The notes below the pieces were generated by a model. That model saw only the letters and a program-made list of their open reading frames with translations, ran no database searches and had not been told where the DNA came from. From the NCBI GenBank assembly GCA_902799015.1, contig CADBZI010000017.1, positions 1 to 61,960 of the forward strand: a DNA stretch of 61,960 nt, in the 5' to 3' direction. The position numbers and the translations under genes are program-made. The stretch comes from an uncultured Lachnospiraceae bacterium. GTDB lineage: Bacteria > Bacillota > Clostridia > Lachnospirales > Lachnospiraceae. Positions 17,843 to 26,680 of this stretch are shown here, piece after piece (within the stretch, counting starts at the first letter, position 1; each line of letters starts with the position of its first letter).

Positions 17843-19755
17843 ATGGAGAAAACAATCAGACTGACAACGGCACAGGCGATCGTAAAGTTTCTGGATCAGC
17901 AATATGTGTCGAGAGACGGAGAAGAAACAAAGTTCGTGGAGGCATTCTTCACACTGTTTGGCCATGGAATCGCGGTCGGACTCGGCGAAGCGCTTGACAC
18001 GAATCCCGGAAGCATCAAGGTGATGCAGGGAAGAAACGAACAGGGCATGTGCCACTGCGCAATCGCGTATGCGAAGCAGAATGACCGGAAGAAGATCATC
18101 CCCTGCGCATCCTCGATCGGCCCCGGCGCGGCCAACATGGTCACCGCCTGCGGTACCGCGACGGTCAACAACATTCCGCTGCTGGTATTCCCTTCGGATA
18201 CCTATGCGTCCAGACAGCCGGACCCTGTGCTGCAGCAGATTGAGCAGAGCAACTCCCTTGCAATTACGACGAACGATGCGTTCAAGCCGGTCTGCAAGTA
18301 TTGGGACCGGATTCAGCGTCCCGAGCAGCTGATGAGCGCGCTGATCAATGCGATGCGCGTGCTGACTGACCCGGCTGAGACCGGCGCGGTGGCGATTGCC
18401 CTTCCGCAGGATGTGGAAGGAGAAGCGTATGACTATCCGGAAAGCTTCTTCGTAAAGCGGGTACACCGGATCACCCGGCCCTGGAAGATGTCGCTGAAGT
18501 CATCAAGGCTTCCAAAAAGCCGATCGTCATCATCGGCGGCGGCGTGCGCTATTCCGAGGCGGGCGAAGAGGTTGAGAAGTTCTGTGAAGAGTTCGGCCTT
18601 CCGTTCGGTGAATCGCAGGGAGGAAAGAGCGCCCTGAGGTCCAGCCATCCTTACTGCCTGGGCGGCATCGGTGTTACCGGAACCTCCGCGTCCAACAAGA
18701 TCGCAAAGGAAGCGGACTGCGTAATCGGAATCGGCACCCGCATGACAGACTTCACCACCAGCTCCAAGTGGCTGTTCCGCAATGAGAATGTAACGTTTGC
18801 GGCCATCAATATCAGCCGCTTCCATGCATATAAGTTTGATGCCGTCAAGGCTGTGGGCGATGCCAGGGAGACGGTGAAGGCGCTGAGCGTCCTTCTGAGG
18901 GAAGCAGGCTATCATTCCGCATACACCACGGAAATTGAGGAAGCAAAGAAGGAGTGGGACGATGAGCTGGAGCGCCTTGGCGGCATTGTCTGCGAAGGTC
19001 CCGATTTCGAGCCGATCATCAAGGCAAGAGATGCACGCACCATTCCGGAGTTTGTGAAGCTGTACGGCACTTCTCTGACACAGACCGCCGCGCTCGCGAC
19101 GCTGCGTGCGATCATGGAGCCGGGAGACAATGTCGTCTGCGCAGGCGGATCTCTTCCCAGCGACCTGCAGAGAGTCTGGAAGACAGACAAGATCGGCGGA
19201 TACCATGTGGAATACGGCTATTCCTGCATGGGATATGAGATCGGCGCTTCGATGGGTGTGAAGATGGCGCAGCCTGAGGTCGAAGAATACACGGTAGTCG
19301 GAGATGCCGGATTCCAGATGCTCAGCAGTGAGCTCGGAACCATTATGCAGGAGAGAGTCAAGACGAATATTCTTGTTTTCGATAACTGCGGATTCGGCTG
19401 CATCAACAACCTTGAGATGACACACGGCATCGGCTCCATTGCGACGGAATTCCGTTATACCGACGGAAAGAAGCCCTGCGGAGATCTGATCCCGATGGAC
19501 TACGCGAAGATCGGCGAAGCCTATGGCATGAAGTCCTACACCTGCCGCAGCGTGGAAGAACTGGCGGAAGCTTTGAAGGATTCCAAAAAGCAGACCGTTG
19601 CCTGCCTGTTTGACCTGAAGGTTCTGCCGAAGAGCATGACAGACGGCTACGGATCCTGGTGGAATGTCGGTATTGCCGCCACCTCGGAGAAGGAGAGCGT
19701 CAGGGCGGCTGCCGCTGAGGTCATGGAATACAGAGAGCAGGCAAGAAAGTATTAA
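17843..19755 (+). pseudogene. iolD: IolD, THcHDO hydrolase (thiamine-diphosphate enzyme), frameshifted
   Basis: The gene encodes IolD, which opens the ring of 3D-trihydroxycyclohexane-dione to give 5-deoxy-glucuronate. It starts at ATG 17843 (AGGAG 7 bases upstream) with [45 protein letters not shown] and [10 protein letters not shown]. The first frame runs to 18637, but after about 18476 its product no longer resembles IolD ([12 protein letters not shown]). The correct sequence resumes from 18481 in another frame ([21 protein letters not shown]) and continues to 19755. It includes the cofactor motif GDAGFQMLSSELGT with FDNCGFGCINN. One lost base near 18474-18481 in a C/G-rich run would explain this. 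It may be a true mutation or an assembly error, since all other domains are intact. Confidence 0.85.
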
Positions 19756-19769
19756 GCGAGGAAGCGCAG

Positions 19770-20561
19770 ATGGAGAAAAAAGTGTTTGGTTACCCCTCCT
19801 TCAATGAGCAGGGGGAAAAGATTCTGACAACCTATGACAATGAATACGCGGACATGCTGATGGACATCCGGGTATACCGGATGAAGAGCGGCGAAAAGAG
19901 AACCTTCCGGCGCGAAGGCGAAGAGATTGCCGTACTGCTTCTGTCCGGAAAGATCGCATTTTCCTGGGAAGGGAATACTGCTGAGGTTTCCAGAAAAGAT
20001 GTCTGGACCGAAGGACCCTACGCATTGCATGTTTCTTCCGGCGTTCAGGCGGACGTGGAAGCGGTGGAAGACAGCGAGATTCTGGTGCAGTGCACGCACA
20101 ACGACAAAGCATTTGCCGCCAGACTGTATGAGCCGAAGGATGCCCCGTGGGGATATTCCAGTGTCGGGAAGTTCGGCAACGTCGCGAAGAGAAGAGTCAA
20201 TACGATCTTTGACCACGACATCCAGCCGGCATCCAATATGGTTCTGGGAGAGGTGCTGAATGACCGCGGCAACTGGTCGGGCTATCTCCCGCACAGACAT
20301 CCCCAGCCGGAGACATACTACTTTATGTTTGACAGGCCGGAAGGATTCGGCGCAAGCTTTGTCGGAGATCAGGTCTTCAAGAGTACGGACGGAAGCTTTT
20401 CCGCGATTCCGGGCGGAGAACTTCATCCGCAGGCGGTTGCTCCCGGTTTCCAGATGTATACCTGCTGGATGATCCGGCACCTGGACGGGAACCCCTGGCT
20501 GCAGACAGACCGCTGCGAGGATGAGCGGTACGTCTGGATGCATGACGCAAAGTTTGAGTAA
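19770..20561 (+). CDS. iolB: 5-deoxy-glucuronate isomerase IolB
   Basis: This 263-residue protein has a double cupin fold. The metal-site motif GNWSGYLPHRH, followed by PETYYFMFDRPEGFG and LHPQAVAPG, is diagnostic for IolB. It isomerises 5-deoxy-D-glucuronate, the IolD product, to 2-deoxy-5-keto-gluconate. It starts 14 bases after iolD, so the two are co-transcribed. The next steps in known pathways are the kinase IolC and aldolase IolJ, which are not found in this window. Confidence 0.94.
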   Translation: MEKKVFGYPSFNEQGEKILTTYDNEYADMLMDIRVYRMKSGEKRTFRREGEEIAVLLLSGKIAFSWEGNTAEVSRKDVWTEGPYALHVSSGVQADVEAVEDSEILVQCTHNDKAFAARLYEPKDAPWGYSSVGKFGNVAKRRVNTIFDHDIQPASNMVLGEVLNDRGNWSGYLPHRHPQPETYYFMFDRPEGFGASFVGDQVFKSTDGSFSAIPGGELHPQAVAPGFQMYTCWMIRHLDGNPWLQTDRCEDERYVWMHDAKFE

Positions 20562-20663
20562 ATGACAGAATCGGTGCCCCCTGGCAGATGAGAGGCTGAA
20601 CGGGCATGGAAAAGAACAATCGATTCATTTCACATAGAGCCAATGCAAAAAAAGGAGGACATT

Positions 20664-21722
20664 ATGGCGAAAATCAAAGTTGGTGTTGCAGGTTACGGAA
20701 CCATCGGACAGCGTCTGGCAGACGGCGTTGCAATGCAGGGAGACATGGAGCTGGTCGGAATTGCGGATCTTGCCCCGACTCTTTCCCTTCAGGCGCTGCG
20801 TGAGAGAGACATGATCGGCGCAAACGGCGTGAAGTATAACCTGTATCTGGTTGACGGCGCCGATGAGGCGGCATTCCAGGCAAAGGATATTCCGGTGGCG
20901 GGCAGCTTCGCGGATCTGTGCCAGAAGGTTGATATCATGCTGGATTCCGCACCGGGCGGCGTCGGCGCGAAGAACAAGGAAAACTACTATGACAAATATG
21001 GCGTGAAGGCGATCTTCCAGGGCGGCGAGAAGAATTCCGTCGCGGACGTCTTCTTCCACGGCTATGCCAACTATGAGAAGGGACTCGGCCAGAATTATCT
21101 GAAGCTGACCAGCTGCAATACCACCGGACTGATTCGCTCCGTTGACTGCCTGGATCGTGCGTTCGGCATCGAGAAGGTTGCCATCACCATCATTCGCCGT
21201 GTCGCGGATCCGGGTGATTATCACCGCGGACTGACCAACGCGCTGCAGATGGACAAGGCTCCGTCCCATCAGGCCGTCGACCTGATGACAATTATGCCGC
21301 ATGTCCATGCAACGGGCATCCTGGTCCATACGCCGGTTACCCACGGACACATCATCACCGTGCTCGCGACTGCGAAGGATGGCCGCAAGATCACGAAGGA
21401 AGAGGCGCTGGCAGCGTTCCAGAAGCATCCGCGTATCCGCGTCGTCTCCATCGACGAGGGATTCAAGGGCAATGCTTCCCTGTTCAAGTATGCAAGAGAC
21501 CTGGGCAACCGCCGCGGCGATATGTATGAGATCGGCCTCTGGGAGGATTCGATTGTTGAGTCCGGAAATGACATCATGTACGCGATCAACATTCCGCAGG
21601 AGAGCGTAACGATTCCGGAGACCATGGATGCGATCCGTGCTTCCATGAAGATGCAGCTCACCCGCGAAGAGGGTACCGCTGAGACCAACAAGTATCTGGG
21701 AATCGGCAAGTTCAAAAAGTAA
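20664..21722 (+). CDS. gap: type II (archaeal-type) glyceraldehyde-3-phosphate dehydrogenase homologue
   Basis: This 352-residue protein starts at ATG 20664, with AAGGAGG upstream. The N-terminus KVGVAGYGTIGQRLADGV and the active-site block TSCNTTGLIRSVD (catalytic Cys151) match the archaeal type II GAPDH family rather than the bacterial type I enzyme (which has SNASCTTNCL). DLMTIMPHVHATGILVHTPVTHGH is also typical of type II. Family members oxidise an aldehyde phosphate to an acyl phosphate with NAD(P). Its place between iolB and an archaeal-type PGK suggests a pathway-specific role. The substrate could be glyceraldehyde 3-phosphate or another aldehyde made in this locus. Confidence 0.88.
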   Translation: MAKIKVGVAGYGTIGQRLADGVAMQGDMELVGIADLAPTLSLQALRERDMIGANGVKYNLYLVDGADEAAFQAKDIPVAGSFADLCQKVDIMLDSAPGGVGAKNKENYYDKYGVKAIFQGGEKNSVADVFFHGYANYEKGLGQNYLKLTSCNTTGLIRSVDCLDRAFGIEKVAITIIRRVADPGDYHRGLTNALQMDKAPSHQAVDLMTIMPHVHATGILVHTPVTHGHIITVLATAKDGRKITKEEALAAFQKHPRIRVVSIDEGFKGNASLFKYARDLGNRRGDMYEIGLWEDSIVESGNDIMYAINIPQESVTIPETMDAIRASMKMQLTREEGTAETNKYLGIGKFKK

Positions 21723-21729
21723 TATACTT

Positions 21730-21759
21730 GCCCGGGGCAAAAGATCTTTTGTCCCGGGC
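21730..21759 (+). repeat. 30-base intercistronic palindrome between gap and pgk
   Basis: The 30 bases form a near-perfect dyad: GCCCGGG at the left end pairs with CCCGGGC at the right, and CAAAAG with CTTTTG around the centre, with one G-T pair. No T-run follows, so it looks more like an mRNA stability or processing hairpin, or a weak attenuator, than a full terminator. Confidence 0.6.
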
Positions 21760-21797
21760 AGCATCCACATTTTCATACACAAGACCGGGAGAGAATC

Positions 21798-23063
21798 ATG
21801 AGATTTGGTATTAATACGATTGACGAATTTGAACTGAGCGGAAAGACGGTTCTTTGCAGAGTTGACATGAATCAGCCTGTAGACAGAGCCACAGACAGCC
21901 TCAGGAGCACGCAGAGAATCGAGGCCTGTGCGCCGACTCTGAAGGAGCTTTCGGACAAAGGAGCGAAGGTTGTCGTGATGGCCCATCAGGGCAGCGATAT
22001 CGAATACCAGAATTTCTACTGCACCAGACCGCACGCGAAGGTTCTTTCTTCTCTGATCGGGAAGGAAGTGAAATGGGTCGAGGATGTATGCGGCCCCACA
22101 GCCCGCGAAGCGATTGCCGGCATGAAGGACGGAGAGATTCTGCTGCTGGATAATGTACGTTTCTGTTCAGAGGAACAGACTTTGTTCGAGCTGAAACTGA
22201 AGCTGACCCATGAGGAGCAGGCAAAGACACAGGTCGTGAGCAAGCTTGCCCCGCTGGGAGATCTCTATGTCTGTGATGCCTTTGCCGCGGCTCACAGAGA
22301 TCAGCCGACGCTGTGCGGATTTGAACAGGTGCTTCCGTCCGCGATGGGCAGACTGTTTGAGAAGGAGTACTGCGTGATCTCCGAGCTGATGGAGAATCCC
22401 CAGAAACCCTGTGTGTTTGTGCTGGGCGGATCGAAGATCAGCGATGCGTTCATCATGATGGAGACGGTCTTGAAGAGCGGCAGCGCGGATAAGGTTCTGA
22501 CGGGCGGCCTGGCAGGCAATATTCTGCTCCATGCCGTCGGAAAGAAGATCGGACAGAAGAGCGTTGACTTTATCTACGCAAAGAATTACGAGGATTATAT
22601 TCCGAAGGCAGCCGCGCTCTATGAGAAGTACGGGGACAGAATTGTCCTTCCGGTGGATCTGGGCGGCGTTGAGGAAGGAAAGCGCGTCGAGTATACGCCG
22701 GAGAATGTGCCGGATGATTTCTCGGCCATCGACATCGGCGCAGAAACGATCCGCCTGTACTGCGATGCCATAGCGAATGCGAAAACCGTGTTCGTCAATG
22801 GCCCCATGGGCGTTTTCGAGGAAAGTCTGAGCGAAGCCGGAACAAAGAAGATCTTCGAGGCACTGGGCGATACGAAGGCCTACACGGTTGTGGGCGGCGG
22901 TGATTCCGTGACGGCTGCGAAGAAGTATAAAGTCACGGATCAGCTTGGCTATGTCTGCACGGGCGGCGGAGCGCTGATCCGCTTCCTGACGGGCGAGGAG
23001 CTGCCGGTTGTGAAAGCGCTTCGGCATGCGGCGAAGGCATTTCCGGTTTCTCTCAGTGAGTAA
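21798..23063 (+). CDS. pgk: archaeal-type phosphoglycerate kinase homologue
   Basis: This 421-residue protein has the PGK features LCRVDMNQPVD (substrate site), MAHQGSD, LLDNVRFCSEE, DAFAAAHRDQPT, GGSKISDAF, VNGPMGVFEE and GGGDSVTAAKKY, plus TGGGALIRFL near the end. MAHQGSD in place of the bacterial HLGRP-type motif, and the overall spacing, point to the archaeal-type branch. PGK transfers phosphate from an acyl phosphate to ADP. Paired with the type II GAPDH just upstream, it would oxidise an aldehyde with ATP gain. A second bacterial-type PGK for glycolysis would be expected elsewhere in the genome. Confidence 0.87.
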   Translation: MRFGINTIDEFELSGKTVLCRVDMNQPVDRATDSLRSTQRIEACAPTLKELSDKGAKVVVMAHQGSDIEYQNFYCTRPHAKVLSSLIGKEVKWVEDVCGPTAREAIAGMKDGEILLLDNVRFCSEEQTLFELKLKLTHEEQAKTQVVSKLAPLGDLYVCDAFAAAHRDQPTLCGFEQVLPSAMGRLFEKEYCVISELMENPQKPCVFVLGGSKISDAFIMMETVLKSGSADKVLTGGLAGNILLHAVGKKIGQKSVDFIYAKNYEDYIPKAAALYEKYGDRIVLPVDLGGVEEGKRVEYTPENVPDDFSAIDIGAETIRLYCDAIANAKTVFVNGPMGVFEESLSEAGTKKIFEALGDTKAYTVVGGGDSVTAAKKYKVTDQLGYVCTGGGALIRFLTGEELPVVKALRHAAKAFPVSLSE

Positions 23064-23105
23064 GGTGCCGCCTCTGCCGGCGGTGAGTAAAGGAGACAGA
23101 ATCCT

Positions 23106-24356
23106 ATGCGAATGGAATTCGGCTACGGAAAAGGAACACAGACGGTAGAGATTCCGGATCAGAACCTGATCGCGGTTCTGACCGCCAATGAGATGGAGCA
23201 TGCCAGAAGAGGCGCGGACGCGATTGATTATGCGCTGGAGCATCCGATCGGCGCCGGGAAGCTTCGTGAGGTGGCGAAGAAGGGACAGAAGGTCGCGGTG
23301 ATTACCAGTGATATCTCCAGACCTCTTCCAAGCTATGAGGTTCTTCCTTCTGTGATCAGAGAATTGAATGAGGCAGGGATTCCGGATGAGGACATCACGG
23401 TGGTGTTCGCGCTGGGATCTCACAGGCATCATACGGAGGAAGAGAGACGGCATCTGGCCGGCGACGCCATCTTCGAGAGAGTGCGCTGCATCGATTCGGA
23501 TCCGGAGGATTGCATCCATACAGGGACTTCCTCCAACGGAACCCCCTTTGACTTTTCACGGAGCGTTGTGGAGGCGGATTTCCGCGTTGCGCTCGGCAAC
23601 ATTGAGTTTCATTATTTTGCCGGCTACTCCGGCGGCGTGAAGGCACTGATGCCGGGCGTATCGACGCCTGCGGCGATCCAGGCGAACCATTCCCTGATGG
23701 TATCGGAGAATGCATGCGCGGGGAAGCTGGAAGGCAATCCTGTCCGGCAGGATCTGGAAGAGGCCCTTGCCTTCTGCCCGATTCACTACATTGTGAACGC
23801 GGTTCTGGATGAGCATAAGCACATCGTATATGCAGTGGCCGGGGACGTGATCGAAGCACACCGGGCAGGCTGCCGGTATCTGGATCAGATGTACCGCAAG
23901 CCGATCCCCGCAAGAGCGGATATCGTTCTGGTCTCACAGGGCGGAGCGCCGAAGGATGCCAACCTGTATCAGACACAGAAGGCACTCGATAACGCCAAGC
24001 ATGCCGTGAAAAAAGGCGGAACCATGATTGTGATCGGTGCCTGCAACGAGGGCCTGGGAAGCGCGCGCTTTGAAGAATGGCTGACAGGCGCGCCGACCGC
24101 ACACTCCATGGTGGAACGGATCGGAAAGGACTTTCAGCTGGGCGGACATAAGGCTGCCGCGATCGCGATGGTTCTGGAGAACGCACGGATTGATCTGGTC
24201 AGTGAGATGGAGGATGACTTTGTCAGAAGCATTTTCCTGAATCCGCAGCCGGATGCGCAGACTGCGTTTGATGAAGCGATGGCACGTTACGGCGATCAGG
24301 CAACGGTGATCGCGATGCCGTTCGGAGGCGCTACTTTGCCGATGCCTCCGGCATGA
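23106..24356 (+). CDS. larA: LarA-family nickel-dependent 2-hydroxyacid racemase/epimerase
   Basis: This 416-residue protein belongs to the LarA (DUF2088) superfamily. LGSHRHHTEEE supplies His106/108/109. EFHYFAGYSGGVKALMPG supplies His169 and Lys179, and QANHSLM supplies His195. The spacing of 169, 179 and 195 equals that of His174, Lys184 and His200 in lactate racemase of Lactiplantibacillus, where the lysine holds the nickel-pincer cofactor. The family includes lactate, malate and other hydroxyacid racemases. Directly next to a malic enzyme, a malate-type or related substrate is plausible. LarE, needed to build the cofactor, is encoded at 42357. Confidence 0.9.
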   Translation: MRMEFGYGKGTQTVEIPDQNLIAVLTANEMEHARRGADAIDYALEHPIGAGKLREVAKKGQKVAVITSDISRPLPSYEVLPSVIRELNEAGIPDEDITVVFALGSHRHHTEEERRHLAGDAIFERVRCIDSDPEDCIHTGTSSNGTPFDFSRSVVEADFRVALGNIEFHYFAGYSGGVKALMPGVSTPAAIQANHSLMVSENACAGKLEGNPVRQDLEEALAFCPIHYIVNAVLDEHKHIVYAVAGDVIEAHRAGCRYLDQMYRKPIPARADIVLVSQGGAPKDANLYQTQKALDNAKHAVKKGGTMIVIGACNEGLGSARFEEWLTGAPTAHSMVERIGKDFQLGGHKAAAIAMVLENARIDLVSEMEDDFVRSIFLNPQPDAQTAFDEAMARYGDQATVIAMPFGGATLPMPPA

Positions 24357-24437
24357 CGAGAATATGATCCGGCATGACGGAACATACCGGATGCCGGAAG
24401 GAACGCTGCAGGAAAAAAGGAAGGAGAAAACAGCGAT

Positions 24438-25610
24438 ATGGATTACGCAAAAGAGTCACTGCGCCTGCATGAGGAATGGAAGGGCAAGATTGAGGTTGTG
24501 GCAACCGTGCCGGTCGCGACAAAGGACGATCTGTCTCTGGCCTATACGCCGGGCGTCGCACAGCCCTGCCTTGAGATTCAGAAGGATCCGCTGAAGTCTT
24601 ATGAGCTGACAAGGCGGCACAATATGTGCGCTGTCATCACGGACGGCACGGCAGTTCTGGGACTGGGCGATATCGGGCCGGAAGCCGGCATGCCTGTTAT
24701 GGAAGGAAAATGTGTGCTGTTCAAGTCTTTCGGCGATGTGGACGCATTTCCGCTATGCGTAAAGACGAAGGACGTGGATGAGTTTGTTGAGACCGTTTAC
24801 AACATCTCCGGCTCGTTCGGCGGCATCAACCTTGAGGACATTGCCGCACCGCGCTGCTTTGAGATCGAGCGGAAGCTGAAAGAAAAATGTGACATCCCGA
24901 TCTTCCATGATGACCAGCACGGAACTGCCGTCATCACCCTGGCGGGACTTCTCAATGCGCTGAAGGTCGTAGGCAAGAAGAAGGAAGGGGTTAAGATCGT
25001 CACGTCCGGCGCGGGAGCCGCTGCGATTGCGATCGTGAAGCTTCTTCTTTCCGCCGGCTTTAAGGATGTCATCATGTGTGACAGAAAGGGCGCGATCTAC
25101 GAGGGCAGAGATGGCCTGAACTGGATCAAGGAAGAGATGGCACTGGTTACAAACAAAGAGAAGAAGAGCGGAAGTCTGGCGGATGTGCTCGCCGGTGCGG
25201 ATGTCTTCATCGGCGTCTCTGCTCCGGGCACGGTCACAACGGAGATGGTCAAGACGATGAACAAAGACGCCATCGTATTTGCCTGCGCGAATCCGACGCC
25301 GGAGATCTTCCCGGATGACGCGAAGGCCGGCGGAGCAGCCGTGATCTCTACGGGACGAAGCGATTTTCCGAACCAGATCAACAACGTGCTGGCATTTCCG
25401 GGCATCTTCCGCGGAACCTTCGATGTGCGCGCCAGCGATATCAACGAGGAGATGAAGATGGCAGCGGCTATGGCGCTCGCGAATCTGATCTCCGACGAGG
25501 AACTGAATGCGGATTATATTATTCCGAAGGCATTCGATCCGAGAGTCGGCCCGGCAGTTGCGAAGGCGGTCGCCGAAGCGGCAAGGAAGTCCGGCGTCGC
25601 AAGGATCTGA
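24438..25610 (+). CDS. NAD(P)-dependent malic enzyme
   Basis: This 390-residue protein is a short bacterial malic enzyme with no phosphotransacetylase tail. YTPGVAQPCLEI, GLGDIGPEAGMPVMEGK with the catalytic Lys, INLEDIAAPRCFEIE, FHDDQHGTA and TSGAGAAAIAIVKLL (nucleotide binding) are all present. FACANPTPE and STGRSDFPNQINN complete the active site. It decarboxylates malate to pyruvate in the cytoplasm. The gene lies 81 bases after larA and before the transketolase pair; its substrate in this setting could be malate formed or racemised by the preceding enzymes. Confidence 0.94.
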   Translation: MDYAKESLRLHEEWKGKIEVVATVPVATKDDLSLAYTPGVAQPCLEIQKDPLKSYELTRRHNMCAVITDGTAVLGLGDIGPEAGMPVMEGKCVLFKSFGDVDAFPLCVKTKDVDEFVETVYNISGSFGGINLEDIAAPRCFEIERKLKEKCDIPIFHDDQHGTAVITLAGLLNALKVVGKKKEGVKIVTSGAGAAAIAIVKLLLSAGFKDVIMCDRKGAIYEGRDGLNWIKEEMALVTNKEKKSGSLADVLAGADVFIGVSAPGTVTTEMVKTMNKDAIVFACANPTPEIFPDDAKAGGAAVISTGRSDFPNQINNVLAFPGIFRGTFDVRASDINEEMKMAAAMALANLISDEELNADYIIPKAFDPRVGPAVAKAVAEAARKSGVARI

Positions 25611-25851
25611 CGAAGGGCCCAAAGCCCTGAAAGCAAGGCATGCAGGAGGCGCCCTGCGCGCCGCGCGGGATATGCCGGCATCTGCAGTTTGATAGCCAGA
25701 TACCGTTCGAAAGTGCGAGTCCGAAGGACGAGGCAGTATCGGCATCATGATGAGCGACTTGGGAGCTTGCTCCTGAGACGCTCATATACAGTGGAGACTG
25801 GACAGAATCAGATATAAGCATAGGTTTATAGATGAGAACAGGAGGAAAAAG
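25611..25851 (+). other. 240-base structured intergenic region before transketolase
   Basis: No coding frame is convincing here. Several hairpins can be drawn. TGAGCG (25751-25756) pairs with CGCTCA (25779-25784), enclosing GGAGC-TT-GCTCC. GTCC-GAA-GGAC is nested between GATAC and GTATC at roughly 25698-25741. AGGAGG for the next gene lies at 25840-25845. It may be a leader, an attenuator or a processed spacer. Confidence 0.4.
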
Positions 25852-26668
25852 ATGACACAGGAACAGGTCAAAAAGCTCCAGGAATTTGCCCTGGAGATCA
25901 GGATCGGTACGGTGGAGTGCATCAAGTCCAGAGGCTTTGGCCATATCGGAGGCTCTCTCTCCGTAGCGGATCTTCTTGCAGTACTCTACGGCAGCGTGAT
26001 GAATGTGGATCCTGCGGATCCGAAGAAGGCAGACCGCGACAAGCTGGTTTGCTCCAAGGGACATGCAGGCCCGGCGGTGTATTCGACACTGGCTCTGAAA
26101 GCTGTACACCCTCAACCAGCCGGGAACAGACCTTCCGTCCCACTGCGACAGAAAGAAGACCCCTGGCGTCGACATGACAACAGGTTCTTTGGGACAGGGC
26201 ACATCAACGGCAGTAGGGCTTGCGCTTGGTGACCGTCTGCAGGGCAGAGACTGCCGGACTTTCCTGATCGTTGGTGACGGCGAGGCAGAGGAAGGCCAGG
26301 TATGGGAGGCTGCCATGTTTACCGCGGCCAAGAAGCTGACCAATCTGGTGTGGATCATCGACTGGAATAAGAAGCAGCTGGATGGTTATGTCAAGGATAT
26401 CAATGACCCGGGTGATTTTCAGGCGAAGTTCGAAGCCTTTGGATTTGACGCTGTGACAGTGGACGGACACGATGTTGAGAAGCTGTATGAAGCGCTGACA
26501 AAAAAGGCAGAGGAGAAGCCCATCGCCATCATTCTTGATTCGGTGAAGGGCAAGGGCGTGACCGCTGTCGAGGAGACGATGGCGAATCATTCCATGAAAG
26601 TGGGACCGGAAGTATTTGACGGATGGCTGGCTGAGCTTCGCGAGAAGCAGGCTGCCATGAAGGCGTAA
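25852..26668 (+). pseudogene. tkt: transketolase N-terminal subunit, broken by a small deletion
   Basis: This is the thiamine-diphosphate half of a split transketolase. From ATG 25852 the product reads through GFGHIGGSLSVADLLAVLY and CSKGHAGPAVYSTLALK, then leaves the family at about 26101. From 26102 a different frame continues correctly (LYTLNQPGTDLPSHCDRKK, TTGSLGQGTSTAVGLALG, GDGEAEEGQVWEA) to 26668. Split transketolases normally carry about seven residues (GYFPxxW) between ALK and LYTLN. The gap therefore corresponds to a loss of about 20 bases, which shifts the frame. Unless the sequence is wrong, no full N-terminal subunit is made from this copy. The first frame ends at 26232. Confidence 0.83.
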
Positions 26669-26680
26669 GGAGGTGCCGGA

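Noticed and set aside
20625-22034. 469-codon open frame on the - strand opposite the type II GAPDH gene
   Set aside because: The + strand genes have a ribosome site and family motifs; the - frame has none.
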